From: Mastigamoeba balamuthi
Lineage: Eukaryota; Evosea; Mastigamoebida; Mastigamoebidae
Reading direction: 5' to 3'
NCBI GenBank assembly: GCA_902651635.1
Contig: CACRSC010001920.1
Coordinates: 384,651 to 448,650 of the forward strand
Length of the DNA: 64,000 nucleotides
The position numbers were made by a program, and so were the translations under genes. The notes below the pieces were generated by a model. That model was not told where the DNA came from. It was given only the letters and a program-made list of their open reading frames with translations, and did no database searches. Each line of letters begins with the position of its first letter. Position 1 is the stretch's first letter. This document shows positions 1-10,767 of this stretch, piece after piece.

Positions 1-56
1 GGGGGCGCAATGCAGACCGTGGCCGCCAAGGAGAGGGCGAGGATTGCGATCTGCAT
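1..56 (-). CDS. 5' end of a secreted-protein gene (partial)
   Basis: Reading the minus strand from position 56 gives ATG followed by 18 open codons, MQIAILALSLAATVCIAP, before the window ends. This is a typical signal peptide: a short start, a hydrophobic core rich in Ala/Leu/Ile, then small residues. A TATAAATA box lies 77 bases upstream on the same strand, which supports this start. Nothing of the mature protein is visible, so its family cannot be named. The leader resembles those of the secreted family at 7.6, 13.5 and 37.1 kb only in general composition. Confidence 0.5.
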   Translation of the reverse strand, partial: MQIAILALSLAATVCIAP

Positions 57-132
57 GCAGAGTTAACTCACCTTGTGGCAAATGGTGTTGCTCTGAGGGG
101 CGTATCTAATCCCCAAATATAACGCCTGTGTC

Positions 133-140
133 TATTTATA
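133..140 (-). promoter_or_regulatory. TATA box of the left-edge gene
   Basis: On the minus strand the sequence reads TATAAATA, inside a locally AT-rich patch in otherwise GC-rich DNA. It lies about 77 bases upstream of the start codon at 56. Spacing and match to the eukaryotic TATA consensus make it a plausible core promoter element. Confidence 0.45.
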
Positions 141-2096
141 GCCAGCCGATACAGAAAGCAGGAACAAGAGCGGCGGGACGAAAAGGTAGAGTGCATTAAC
201 CTGGACCGAAAAGAACCGCGAAGCAGTTTTCAGCACCCGGCAGGCCTGGCGCGGTCGCCAAGGTAAACAGGGTTTATGCCACCGAGTGGAGGAGGGGCCT
301 CACGAGCTCGCGCACGCCACTGTGGAGACTGGGGGACGCGGGTCAGACACGACTGGGTGAAATGTGAGGCACCGCGCCGCTCGAAAACGCCGGCGGATGT
401 ATAAAAGTCGTCGGGTGATGTACTACGCCACTTCGTTCGGTTGTCTCGCGTGCGACGCCTCGCCGGCCTCGCCCAGGCACGCTCGACACGGAATACAACG
501 AGGCACGGGTCGAGGAGGCGGTACTCTCCTACATACAATCGCACGGGCGCGCGGCGAACAGGTGCTCGAGGTCAGTTCAAAGCTCATGCTCGGCCGAAAT
601 ACTCAGCACTGCTATTTTTGACTAACCGGCCGAAATAGATCGAAGGGCGGTGCACGAGCCAGTAGAAGCATGTTCATCGGCATCGCTGACCTCTTGCGCA
701 AGGGGACCCCGGTCTCCCACCGGAAGAGTGGCTCCTTCCTCTTCACTGTCGTCTGGCAGCCACATGGCTTCTGCTGCCTGTGCGCTGCGCGCCCGGGTCG
801 CTGGAGGGCACTTGCCATGCGCCGCACTCACATGCTGCCTTGCCGAGAAGGATACTCGTGAAGGGACAGGTCGAGAATCTTCCAGTGCTTGAAAGTGCCG
901 CCGCATCTCCATACCACGGCTGCACCGACACAGGGCAATGAGGGAAATGCATCGTCGCCGCAAATTGTGGTGCTTTTTGCCAAACGGCACCCAAAAACGT
1001 CAAGGATAAAGGAACCAGGGGCGGGGCATCAGACTGGGTGCTCTTGCGCCCCAGCGGGGTGGACAGGGAGGATACACTCTAGCACGCGTGAATCTTGTGC
1101 AGAAGCGGTCGTTCGTGCTGGGGCAGAAGCCACGTACAGGACTACCAGATTGTGGGAATCCGGCAAAGGAGATCTTGCGGAAATCGGTACCACAACCCAG
1201 AGTTGAACCACCAACAGCACTGGGGCACTTTGTTAGAGGAAATCAGCCCCGGCTCCATAAGAAAAAAAAGACCCTTACATCCCACAAAACACCCAAATTG
1301 GCAGTATCATGTGCACACAATATCAGTTTCTTTGCGGAAACAGGAAATACTTGTCAAGGGGCATGCACATAGAAAACTCGTACAGAGCTTACCACTCTGA
1401 TTCAGCAAAAATAATCCTGGTAAAAAGGCATCAACTTTTTGTAGGCCCCCAGGGGGGCCAGGGCTGAGCTGATGCCTTTGGAAGTTATTTTTAGACCAGT
1501 GGGAGAAATCTGCCCACAACTCAGCCATGCCAGTTTGCCTTAGTCAGCTCCTGCCTCTGCTTCTTTGGAATAAACTGTCACACCTGACACCCTGATCAGT
1601 CTCCTCCAGCCCCAAGAGGTGTGTTTCTTTGTCTTTCTTGTTGTGAGTGCTCTGGCATTGCTCACACAGGCCACTCCAGGTGGCACAAAAGACCAAATTA
1701 TCAACCACAAAATCCAAATTCCTGAAAAGTAACTTCATATTGTTGTATCTCAAGTAGAGGTAAATCCAATTCCAAAGTTTCATTTCATTCAGACAAGAAC
1801 ATTTTCACAGGAGCAGAGTGGTATACAGAAAAGGAACCAGTTGGGCCTAAAACCCCGGGCACCAAAAGTAAGGAAGCTGAAAACTCGGAGATTCGGTGTT
1901 AGAGGAGATGCATTTCAACCTGCTGAGCACTCATGCGGCACAAGACGGCCACTGACGAGGTGCAGGGATCTCTCACTTCAGGCCGCTCAGCAATTGCACG
2001 ATCTATCTCCTTCCTGGCAACCCTGTTCATGTTCTCGACTCTCTCATTTATTAGAGCACCAAGAGGCCCAAACTCCTCAAAGTCGCACCACTGGTA
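141..2096. other. Lower-GC spacer without a recognisable gene
   Basis: I see no coding sequence I can support here. Short open stretches exist on both strands but show no domain, signal peptide or sensible splice structure. Base composition is clearly lower in GC than the genes to the right. A TATAAAAG string on the plus strand near 399 has no convincing gene behind it. Minus-strand frames around 1310-1783 stay fairly open and may be decayed coding sequence linked to the ORF at 2097-2636, but nothing in them is recognisable. The stretch is probably transposon-derived or degenerate DNA. Confidence 0.4.
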
Positions 2097-2636
2097 TCAG
2101 AGCATGTAGTGGACGGAAGGTTCCTCTAACATGTGCATTGCATACATTAGGTTTATGATGGGCTGCCTGCATGCCTCCCACTCATCTACGAGATCCTGCA
2201 CTGATCTCACTTCCATGCTGTAGTTCAGTGAGTGCCAGTGCTTATTGGCCCTTAATGCAGCCTTGACAACATTAACACAGCACTGGTCATCCCAGTTGGG
2301 TGACTGAACAGGTCTCTGCTGATTCTGTGGCACATAAATCATGGAAGAAGGCCACAACATCAGCACAGCAGTTGAACAGTATTCACTTTTAATACCATTC
2401 ATGTCAACAGAGAACGTTTGCTTCTGCTGGCTAAATGATACTAGGGATCCAGTGCCAATGACAGAGAAGACGAACCCAGCCTTCAGATCAGTGTAAAGAC
2501 CGGGTGTTTGAAGCCAGTTGTAGATCCCAGTGAGCACCTTTGACAGAACATGAGGAAGATCATGTGTGGCAGCATAGATCGTGCGTACCCTGCCAAAGAC
2601 AGACTCCAGCATGCACAGGTCCTGTGTGAGGCCCAC
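2097..2636 (-). CDS. Unrecognised ORF, probably decayed
   Basis: A 179-codon minus-strand frame. Beyond its stop the same frame stays coding-like to about 1909, so the ORF may be part of a longer, damaged gene. The protein has ordinary mixed composition, unlike the biased shadow frames of GC-rich genes, which is the main reason to list it. I recognise no motif, transmembrane helix or signal peptide. Its low GC matches the adjacent transposase remnant, so it may belong to the same or another mobile element. Function unknown. Confidence 0.3.
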   Translation of the reverse strand: MGLTQDLCMLESVFGRVRTIYAATHDLPHVLSKVLTGIYNWLQTPGLYTDLKAGFVFSVIGTGSLVSFSQQKQTFSVDMNGIKSEYCSTAVLMLWPSSMIYVPQNQQRPVQSPNWDDQCCVNVVKAALRANKHWHSLNYSMEVRSVQDLVDEWEACRQPIINLMYAMHMLEEPSVHYML

Positions 2637-2713
2637 TGTCCCTGAAGGAGCAGCCCGTGGAAAGTGGTTCTAGGCCACCAGACTTAATCAGCAAAATTGG
2701 GTCGTGCCTGGGC

Positions 2714-3330
2714 AACCAGCTCCTGTGGTTTTGCTGAAAAGCAAGCAACACATTTGCAAAGTGATATTACTGGATGCTGTGGCACTGCCTTTCTCCAGAA
2801 ATAGCTGTAATTGCAAGTGGGACTGTATCTGTATCCCATTGGCAGTGTTGTTCCAGCTAAGAGCAAGCAAAACCGTCCACAGAGTTCAAAAGCAAGGTGA
2901 TGGATACTGCTTGTTTCAAGGAAATGATCAGGGAGATGGTTGTGCCAGATCTCAAACAATGTGGAAAGGGGTGCTCCAAAGATTCAGATTGACAATGCTG
3001 GAGGTCATTGGTGGAAGAGGAGACATGGCACAAACCAAACGACATTGGCAGAACTCAATGACTGGATTGCTCACTTGCCTTCACTGTCAGACCTCATGAC
3101 GACCTCCTGTAATTCTGTTTGTTGCACAGCCTCCAAAGTCCCCTGATCTTATTAATATCCTGGATCTCAGTGCTTGGAATTCGTTGCAAACAGCTGTAGA
3201 CGTGGTGAAATACAGGGCCTATCTGTACGGAGAACGGGATACAGAGATACAAATCGTGAAAGCTGTGGAAGAGGCCTGGGAAGAGTGGCCAGGAACAGTG
3301 AAGCTGCTTTTTATTTCGGGATTTGCAATT
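2714..3330 (+). mobile_element. Mariner-like (Tc1/mariner) DNA transposon remnant
   Basis: Three plus-strand pieces in different frames match the order of a plant/oomycete-type mariner transposase. Near 2755 is a KVxxLxAVAxP-like segment (KVILLDAVALPF). Near 2980-3020 is the second catalytic-Asp block (IQIDNAGGH). Near 3128-3200 is the third block (PPKSPDL followed by ILDLSAWNSLQ). The tail resembles the usual ...VEEAWEEWP ending. At least two frame changes separate the blocks, so the element is dead. I could not find terminal inverted repeats. Its lower GC than the host genes fits a foreign origin. Confidence 0.6.
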
Positions 3331-3629
3331 TAGCTGCTCTCCGATCATTCAGAATCATGGTGGTAACAACTACTTCATGAATCACATAAAATGACATCAT
3401 AACAACAAAAGCTTGGCCTGGATCGAAACAGAGTGGTACTACCAATCCCGAGGGATTGACGGAGCCCGAAGTAGCAGCGCAAGGGCGACCAACCGTCATC
3501 GTAAGAGTCCGCCGATTTTGTAGAGGAATCTGGATATCCTGACGTCTGTACACGGCGCTGGTGAGTTTGCTGCTTTGTAAGCAGCGGAGGGCATTCGCAA
3601 AAACCACTGCTACCTATCTAGCACGAGCA

Positions 3630-4158
3630 ATGGACCCCGCCAAGCAGGCCGAGCTCCTGAACAACCTGATCCAGGTCGACATCGACGCGTGGCACTGCTA
3701 CGGCTGGGCCATCGACCGCACGGACCTCACCGACGTCAAGAAGCGCCTCGAGTCCTTCCGCGACGACCACAAGCGCCACGTCGACGAGATCAGCGACTAC
3801 ATCCGCAAGACCGGCCACGAGCCCATCGAGTTCAAGCGCGACATGAAGGCACGCGCTCCCCCGCCCTCTGCTCTGCAGTTCAGCCCCGTCGGCCTCCGCA
3901 GGCACTGACGTCTGGCGGACGCGCCCGCAGGGGATGCTGATGTCGGGGATGACGATGGTCGCGGCGATGACGAACCAGGGGATGCTGAACGCGATGCGCA
4001 AGAACGAGCAGTTCACGAACCAGAAGTACGAGGAGGCGCTGGGGTGGACGCTGATGGCGCCCGAGGCCCAGAAGCTCGTCAAGGCCAACCGCGCCGACGA
4101 GGAGCGCCACCTGGCGTACATCGAGGGCTACCTGCGCGAGAAGAAGTGGGAGGAGTAG
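3630..4158 (+). CDS. DUF2383/ferritin-like four-helix protein
   Basis: Two exons, 3630-3848 and 3931-4158, give about 148 residues. The N-terminal half carries the family pattern of a Leu-Leu-Asn-Asn-Leu-Ile helix, then DIDAWHCYGWAI, then RDDHKRHVDEI. The C-terminal exon has NEQFTNQKYEEAL and ends with DEERHLAYIEGYL. The paired Glu/Asp and His residues are those expected for a di-metal ferritin-like bundle. The family is known almost entirely from bacteria, where its role is poorly defined (metal or oxidative stress is assumed). The intron (3849-3930) appears to start with GC, not GT: AAG|GCACG...GCAG|G. The ATG at 3630 is chosen because homology starts directly after it. Confidence 0.75.
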
Positions 4159-4264
4159 GGCGCGGGGGCCGTGCCGCGCCTGACATACGGCGACGAGTGC
4201 CACAGAGTAGTGTTTGACTCCCGGTGTGCCCTGCAGAGGAGAGAACACAGCGCCCGAGTCCCGT

Positions 4265-6903
4265 TTACGAACCGGCAGCGTTGCACAGTCTGAAGGTGTC
4301 TTGCAGTGGGGGTGGCGTAGTGTCTAGTGCTTGCCCCTGAGGGTGGAGAAGTTGAGCAGCTGCGCGGAAACGCGTGAGTCGCGGCGGAAGATGCGCAGGG
4401 GAACGCACTTTTTGCAGGGCCTTCTTGTCCCTTCGGGGCGGCGTCAGAGGCGCCGGCGAGGACGAGGACGAGGTGGGCGGCGAGGAGCAGGTGGGGAAAC
4501 CCACGAGGGCGGCCTCGTCCGCGGGGATGTCGACGACGAGGTCGCCGTACGTGAAGCGCTCCATCTCGGGCGAGGCGACGGCCTGCTTGTCCGAGGGCTC
4601 GGACGACTCCGAGGCGGGCGCAGAGATCATCAGGGCCCCGAGGCTCGACGACGCCCCGGAGCTGGCGAGGTCCTGCACGTCGCTGCACGAGGGCTCCCTC
4701 TTGTGGCGGCGCCACGAGAAGCCCGTGCTCGACGACCGCTCGGTGCGGTTGAGCGGCGGCGACGAGACGGCGGGGTCGCGCGGGTCGCTGTCCTTCCTGT
4801 CCTTCTTCTCCTTCTTCTCCTTGTCTCGCGCGTCCTTCTCGCGCTGTCGCTCCTCTTTCTCCTTGCGCTTGCGTTCGTCCTTCTCCCTGTCCTTGTCCTC
4901 CCGCTCCTTGTCCTTGTCCTTGTCCTTGTCTTTGTCCCGCTCGGCATCCTTCCTGTAGAAGCCCAGCAGCCCCCGTGCGTCGCCCTTCGACCGCGGCGAG
5001 ATCACTGTGGGGCCTCCGACTGCGGGCCCGATGGGCGGTGACCCGGGTCCCATGGGTCCCTGCCGCCCCTGGCCCTGCGCAGAAGAAGCCATCCTGGCAG
5101 GTTCTGTTCGCACGCGCACGCACGCGTGAGAGAGTGCACGGATCTCGCGCGCAAGAGGCGTTGAGAACTGTGGGCACCTCGGTCAGGCCGCACGGCCTCC
5201 CAGGTGCGCAGGCCGAGCCAGCGCGAGTAGTACTGCTTCTCGATCAGGCGCTGCGTCTGCAGCTGCGTCTGCGCAAAGACGTGCGCGTCGAACAGCGCGT
5301 CGTCGGGCTTGAGCTTGCCGTCGAGCTCCTCTCTGACCTCTGCGGGCAGCTGCGCCAGCACGGCCCTGTGCCTCGAGACAATCTCGCGCGCCTTGTCGAG
5401 CCCGCGGGCGCCCAGGCCCAGCAGCGACAGCGTGGGGGCCTCCTTGGCGAACTCGGTCACGTCGGTGAGCAGCCTGAGCGGGGCCGTGGCCTTCTCGAGC
5501 TCGAGGAACCACTCAAACTGCTTGCGGAGCCTCGGCTGCTTCAGTACCACAGCGAGCGTTGGCGGGTCCACTTTTGGGCGCGCAGGTCACGGCGACGTTG
5601 GGAACGCGGGAAGGGCGGGTGGGGCGGCGGCACTCACAGGGTATGTCCTCGTAGCTGATCCCCCGCCACTCGCCCGTCGCCTGCCAGCCCGGGAGGAAGT
5701 TCTGGTCGAGCAGCTTCCGAATTTCCGCGGCCGTCTGCTCGAACATCGCGGTGCTGACGGGTTTCTGCGGGGTCCCAGAGCCGCCGGGGTCATCATCGCG
5801 AGGCCCCAGGGCGCGGGGGACGGGGAGCTGGCGCACCGACTCGTGCACGACGAACTCGCGCAGGAGCTTGCGGAGGGCCGCGCTGATGTTGATCTGGTGC
5901 GGCGACTCCTCGTCGATGTACTGGTCGAAGATCCACTTGGCCTCGTGGCGCAGCTCGCGGTCGCCCCGGACCGCGCTGCTCGCGCGCTGCTGCTGCCCCG
6001 CGCAGGCGAAGGCCTCTGCCACGCGCAGGAACATCAGGTTCTCGGCCGCGTACTCGCCAGCGACGTACTCCTCGAAGCTCTTGAGCAGCCGCGCGTTGCC
6101 CAGTACAGTCACCAGCGACGGCCCTGCAGCCCCAAGCGCCCGCAAACCCGTGAAACCGGCGAAACCCGCCAGGGCGCTGCTCCGGCCCGCCGGGCGCGGG
6201 TCCCGGGCGCCCGGCTGCGCGCGGTGCGTGTCGGGTCTGAACCTTTTCCGTCGACAGGCGAGCGCGGCGACTGGGGGCTGACGGGCGAGGCCTCGAGGCG
6301 CGGGGCCGCCTGCGGGGCCTCGAGCGACGCGAGGACGATGGGGGCCGGCGAGGCCACCGAGCCCGCGGCCGGCGAGCACGGGGCCAGCACCGAGCGCATG
6401 AGCGGGCTGGGCGACATCACAGCGGGCGCCGGGCTGCTGGGCACCGACGACCCCGAGGCCCCGGACCCCGACCGCTGCCGCGACCCCGCAGCCGACTCGG
6501 CCAGCGCCGCAGCGCCCAGCGACGCCCCCCTCTGGCCGCCCCACAGGGAAGGGACACGTGGGAGGGGTCAGTTGTGCAGCCGGGGGTGCAGGAGATGGGG
6601 GGGAGGGGGTCGAGTGTGGGCATCAAGTGTGTGCGCTGCCACGCCCTCTGCCCTGTCCGGGGGCCCCGATGGGGCGGCTGGGGGCGAGCGCGGGGCCCTG
6701 GGAGCGGTGCGCACCGCTCGGATGGAGAGCGGCGTGGCTGCGCTGCACGCGGGGCACGCGGGGAAGCCGGCGGGAGGCGGGCTGTCGCAGCTGCAGGGCT
6801 CTGGAACGAAACGCGCGCGCACGACAGGAAAGAGAGAGAGAAAAGTGCGCTGAGGGCCCGCAGTCGACGTTTCCGGACGGTTTTCGGTGCAGCGGCGGCG
6901 CAC
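4265..6903 (-). CDS. Double RGS-domain protein
   Basis: Proposed exons: 6903-6643, 6531-6243, 6123-5638, 5570-5178 and 5103-4265, all phase-consistent, giving about 755 residues. The third exon holds a good RGS domain: LVTVLGNARLLKSFEEY at the start, AAENLMFL, SPHQINIS and IRKLLDQNFLPGWQAT at the end. The fourth exon starts like a second, more degenerate RGS repeat (LAVVLKQPRLRKQFEWFLE). The last exon has a highly charged Lys/Asp/Glu/Arg stretch followed by Ser/Pro-rich low complexity. RGS domains speed GTP hydrolysis by G-alpha subunits, so the protein probably acts in heterotrimeric G-protein signalling. The first two exons (Pro/Ser-rich) and the start at 6903 are uncertain. The core is solid. 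Confidence 0.75.
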
Positions 6904-7300
6904 CTTCCGGTGGGGCGGGGTCCGCTGCGCTGGGCGACGACATGGAGGACGCGGGCAAGGACGGGGAACACGCAGTTGGTCGTCTCTTTCGGTTTTTTAA
7001 TCGATGAAAAGGGGATATTGGGCGGAAAGATATCCCGTGGAAATATCTCTGGGGTTCTGATTTGCGCGACCCCGCGTTGGACCCGCTGGCTGCTGCGAGC
7101 CCCGACGGCAGGAGAACCGTTCAGCAGTCCGCGGGGGAGGGGGATATGATGGGTCGCTACGTGATCACAACGTAATTTGTGCAGCTGGGTGCAGGCACGT
7201 TGCGTTTCCGCCATCGTTCTGCAGCTGGGCAGCTGGTCTGCTCAAAGCGACAGGGTCCCGGGGACCTCAGGACAGCTCGGGCAGTGTCCAGGACGACCGG
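6904..7300. promoter_or_regulatory. Spacer between the RGS gene and the inverted repeat
   Basis: This stretch lies between the minus-strand RGS gene and the left repeat arm. No ORF here is convincing. It includes a local AT-rich patch around 6985-7055 containing GATAT/ATATC strings such as those seen upstream of several other genes in the window, so it probably holds the RGS promoter. Confidence 0.35.
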
Positions 7301-8812
7301 ACTCGCTAGGAAAAATGCAGCTTTTAACGGATTTTTCACCTCTGTGTTTTTTCCGGCCAACAACCGACTATCTTTTACAAACGCGGATGTTTTTCAGACT
7401 CTCTGAAGTCTTGACGTTCTGCGCGTTGCACACGTCAGACGCACGCAGGCAGTCGGCTTTATCTGAACCACAGTGCACGACCTCCGGATTTTTCAGCAGC
7501 GGACCAACCACAACCACAAGAGCAACCGCCTCGGTCGTTTCAGCCCTCGAACCACAACCCTGTTCGGAACCGGCTTCTGCGGATCTCAAGCGACGGAGAT
7601 GATCTCGAGCAGTTCAGCCATTGTTGTCCTGGCCCTGGTGGCCTCATCCTCTGCGTGGTCCACGTCGTGCTACGCGTTGTGCCCGCCCGACACGCACAGG
7701 TTCTGCACGATGCAGGTGTACGCGGGCTGCCCTGCCTCCCTCACCGGTATGGACCTCATCAAGAGACATGAGCCCTTCCTCGCCACGACAGTCTCCAACG
7801 GTGAGCCTCCCGTTCTCCAGATCCACTTTGCTCGCTCTCCAGTCTCCTCACGAGGACCTGTTCTGTGCCTCCGGTTCTGCAGCAGCGGGGCAGGCGTCTG
7901 TGGGCTACTCGTTCGCTCTGGACTCGAACAAGGGCTGGTGGAACACCGAGATGGCGGCCGTCAGGCTCGACTTCGACAAGGTCCGCAGCGGCCAGCAGGC
8001 CATGACAGCCCAGGCGGCTGACGTGCTGCTGGGGCACTACCTGAGCACGTTTGTGGTGGGGTCTGTCAACGGGTGGATGGGCGGCAAGATGGCCACGCTG
8101 CCCGCCTCTGTCCAGGCCGGCATCACCGACATGTGGTACCAAGGTCCTTCTGCCCTGCCTCTGCTCCCGTCCGCCACTGTCCCCCTTGGGGCGCTGCGCT
8201 CCGTACGTTCCGACCTCACACGCTGTGCAGCCTCGCAGGCGGACAACGCGCCCCTCAAGACGGCGTTTGCCAAGGGCAGCTGGACTGACATCTCCGAGGC
8301 CATCTGCCAGATGCCTGCCACCCGCTCCACAGTGCGCCCCCCGCCCCCCAGCGCAGCACCAGCGCTCGGTGCCCCGAGCAGCCCCTCAACGTTGTCTGAC
8401 GTGACCCGTGACGGTGCAGACAGCGCTGCGGTGCCGGTACTGCGAGTTTGCGCAGCTGGTGGAGCTCTGCGTCCACTGAAAGCCTCGGTCAATTTTCCAG
8501 TCGAGAAGGCACCCCGAGAACATGTCACAGGCACAGCGTGGGCGCAGGCTCACGTCCGCAGGCTCACGAGCACACAGAGCGATCCTGGTATTCACGCATC
8601 ACCGACAAGGAGGAAAAGCACACAGTCCACACACATCGCAAACACACACAGCCCTGAGGAAAAGCGTTGCGGAAACACGACACCCGAACGGCAACCAACA
8701 CGGAAGAGAACACCAACGGTTTCAGATACGCCTCGGGGGGTCGGAGATATTTTTCCTTCCTGCTCGATACCTCTCCCTACATTTTCCGTACCACTCGCTC
8801 CCTCCGCCTCTC
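7301..8812 (+). repeat. Left arm of a 1.5-kb inverted repeat
   Basis: The arm is repeated in reverse orientation at 12385-13868. It contains an entire gene (7599-8479) plus its 5' and 3' flanks. Matching landmarks include a CTAGGAAAAA/TTTAACGGATTTTTCA pair at the outer end and a CCTGCTCGATA pair at the inner end. Similarity is uneven: almost perfect in exons 2-4 and introns 2-3, weaker in exon 1 and very weak in intron 1. Confidence 0.8.
7599..8479 (+). CDS. Secreted Cys-containing protein, family copy A
   Basis: Four exons, 7599-7800, 7886-8143, 8231-8331 and 8420-8479, encode about 206 residues. It starts with a signal peptide (MISSSSAIVVLALVASSSAW). The mature protein begins with a Cys-rich segment (CxxxCPPDTHRFCTMQ, then a CPA motif). 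The second exon holds a conserved helix-like stretch with LLGHYLSTFVVGSVNGW, and the C-terminus is a CRYCEFAQLVELC motif. I recognise no known family. The protein is probably extracellular or vesicular. Copies with identical lengths for the last two exons lie at 12694-13569 and 36254-37099. The third intron donor is GTGCGC. The start is fixed by the signal peptide and by conservation in the copies. Confidence 0.7.
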
Positions 8813-8831
8813 TGCCGGCCCTCTCGGCCAC

Positions 8832-10058
8832 ATGGCGAGCCGCCCGACGCGCGTCAAGGTCGCCCTGCTCGGCGACCAGGCCGTGGGCAAGTCCTCGCTC
8901 GTCTCTCGGGCCCGGACGGGCCGCTTTGACGAGCAGTACGTGCCGACCACGTTTGTCGTCCGCGAGCCCCTCACAGCCTCAGCCCCTCAGCCTCCCCGCC
9001 TCCTCTGGCCCTCACAGCCCCCCCACGCCAGGACGGCGAGGACGTCAAGCTGGGCGACGCCTTCCCCGGCCTCGCGCTCACGCTCTGGGGTGCGCCTGCC
9101 TCGCCCAGCCAGCCAGCGGCCCAGCTGAGGGCTCCGGTGGGCAGACATGAGCGGGTCGGAGCAGTTCGAGTCGATACGGCCGCTCTCGTACATCCGCACG
9201 CGCGTCTTCGTCGTCTGCTACAGCGTCGGCAGCCCCGCCTCCCTCGACCGCATCGTCTCCACCGTCCGTCTCGCGCGCCCCCCGCTCGCCAGCGCTGACG
9301 TGGCCTCCGCTGCGCCCCTCCGCCATCGCAGTGGTCTCCGGAGCTGCGGAGCCTCACTGCCGGCACTGAGGCGCAGTACATCCTCGCAGCCACCAAGGCG
9401 GACCTCAGGGCTGCAGGGGCTGCAGGGGCTGCAGGGGATGCCGGCCGGCAGTGCGTCCAGCGCGACAGGGGGGTGGCGGCCGCCCAGCAGCTGGGGTACG
9501 GCGCCTTCGTGGAGACGAGCAGCCGCACAGGCGAGGGCGTCCGGCGGCTCCTGGGCCTCGTCGTCCAGCTGTCCGGCGCCGTCGACTGGGCCGCAGCCCT
9601 CGCCCCCGGCGCCGCCCTCCCGCGCCCCCGCAAGGGCAGCTGCGACCAGGCGCTGCTGGCCAGGATGGTCCCCGGCCGCTCGCTGCTCCCGCGGGCCGCT
9701 GCGGGGGCCCAGAGACCCGCTGGAGGCGCTGGCGACGCGCTGGAGCTCCTCACGTTCGACGCCTGGGAGCTCGTCTTCGAGTTCCTGCGCATGGGCGAGC
9801 TGGGCGCTGTGGCCAGGGTGCGCTGCCCCTCCCCAGGTGCCCGTGCAGTGGCCTGACGCAGCAGGGCAGGTCTGCAGGGCGTTCAGGGCGGCCAGCAGCA
9901 CGGATGCCGTGTGGAGGAGGTTTCTGCCAGAGGTCCGCCACCCCCAGGGCTACGCGTGCAAGGACCTCGTGCGCAGGTACTGCGGGTTCAGCAGGGACGT
10001 GCAGCTTGTCGGCTGGGATGCGTGGATGAGGGCGCTCCCTCCTCTCCCTGCAGATTGA
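8832..10058 (+). CDS. Rho/Ras-like small GTPase fused to a C-terminal F-box
   Basis: Five exons: 8832-8954 (or 8957), 9032-9089, 9145-9263, 9332-9817 and 9870-10058, about 324 residues. All phases fit. GTPase motifs are in order: P-loop GDQAVGKSS (residues 14-22), switch I YVPTTF (36-41), WDMSGSEQF (60-68) for DxxG, TKAD (121-124) and ETSSRTGEGV (from 161). RPLSYIRTRVF after switch II is typical of Rho proteins. The last 85 residues read like an F-box: ELLTFDAWELVFEFL, then VCRAFRAASSTDAVWRRFLPEV. No CAAX prenylation box is present. F-boxes bind Skp1 in SCF ubiquitin ligases, so I infer a GTP-regulated ubiquitination adaptor. The gene lies between the two arms of the inverted repeat. Confidence 0.75.
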
Positions 10059-10767
10059 GGCCCGTCCAGCAGCTCCTGGAGCACGCATGTTGGGGATGCA
10101 GCCACATGAGCACTTCCCTCCGTGTCGGTCGGTGACCTCCTCGTAAGCACTGACTTACTGCTGGACGGGCAACAATAAGTTACTGCCTTGAGGCAAACCT
10201 ACGGTGTTCAGGTCTTCTTGTGATTCTCAGCTATTCTGCTGCATTGCGGGAGCAAAGCAACAACACAGACTTGTGTAGCATGCACCGCGACGCTGCCCGC
10301 ATCGAGACTGGGCACACAACTATCAAAAAAGCCTCGCTCTCCCATGTCGGCGAGCTGCGGCAACGTCTCGACGTGATTGATCTTACAGGGCATCACAAAG
10401 ACGGATGCCATATTTCGGTGTAGAACAAAGCATTATGGGCATTCCGAAGGGTCAGCTGCTTCTTCCAGCTCAAGTTTACGTGTCGCCTCAGGTACCCGGC
10501 ACTGTAGAACCTAGTATTCCTCATACCTCAGCAAGGCTCGTTCTTAGAGATCATATTTCGCGGAGCGTAACCACGGAGGTTGGTCGCTAGCAACTAGCCC
10601 AGAAACACGGATAGAGCTTCCAATGGGAGCTTGAGGCTCTCCGGAGGCTCGTGTTGCTGTGAGATATTCCAACTCGCTTGGCGGTTACAGATTTCATCGA
10701 TTTCAAAACCTGGGTAGCCGTTTTCCTCGAGTTGTTCGCAGCTAATTTTGCACACACGCAATAACTC
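10059..10767. other. Intergenic spacer, no gene seen
   Basis: Small open frames of 60-80 codons occur but lack start context, splice signals or recognisable sequence. The stretch lies between two plus-strand genes and should contain the 3' end of the GTPase/F-box gene and the promoter of the gene at 10768. A GATATT string sits near 10661. Confidence 0.35.

Noticed and set aside
399-621. A short plus-strand gene behind TATAAAAG
   Set aside because: The reading frame is short, Arg-rich and featureless, and no splice signals or homology support it.
2094-2100. Selenocysteine at the TGA ending the 2097-2636 frame
   Set aside because: No SECIS-like hairpin noticed, and the surrounding region is decayed DNA; simple loss of the frame is more likely.
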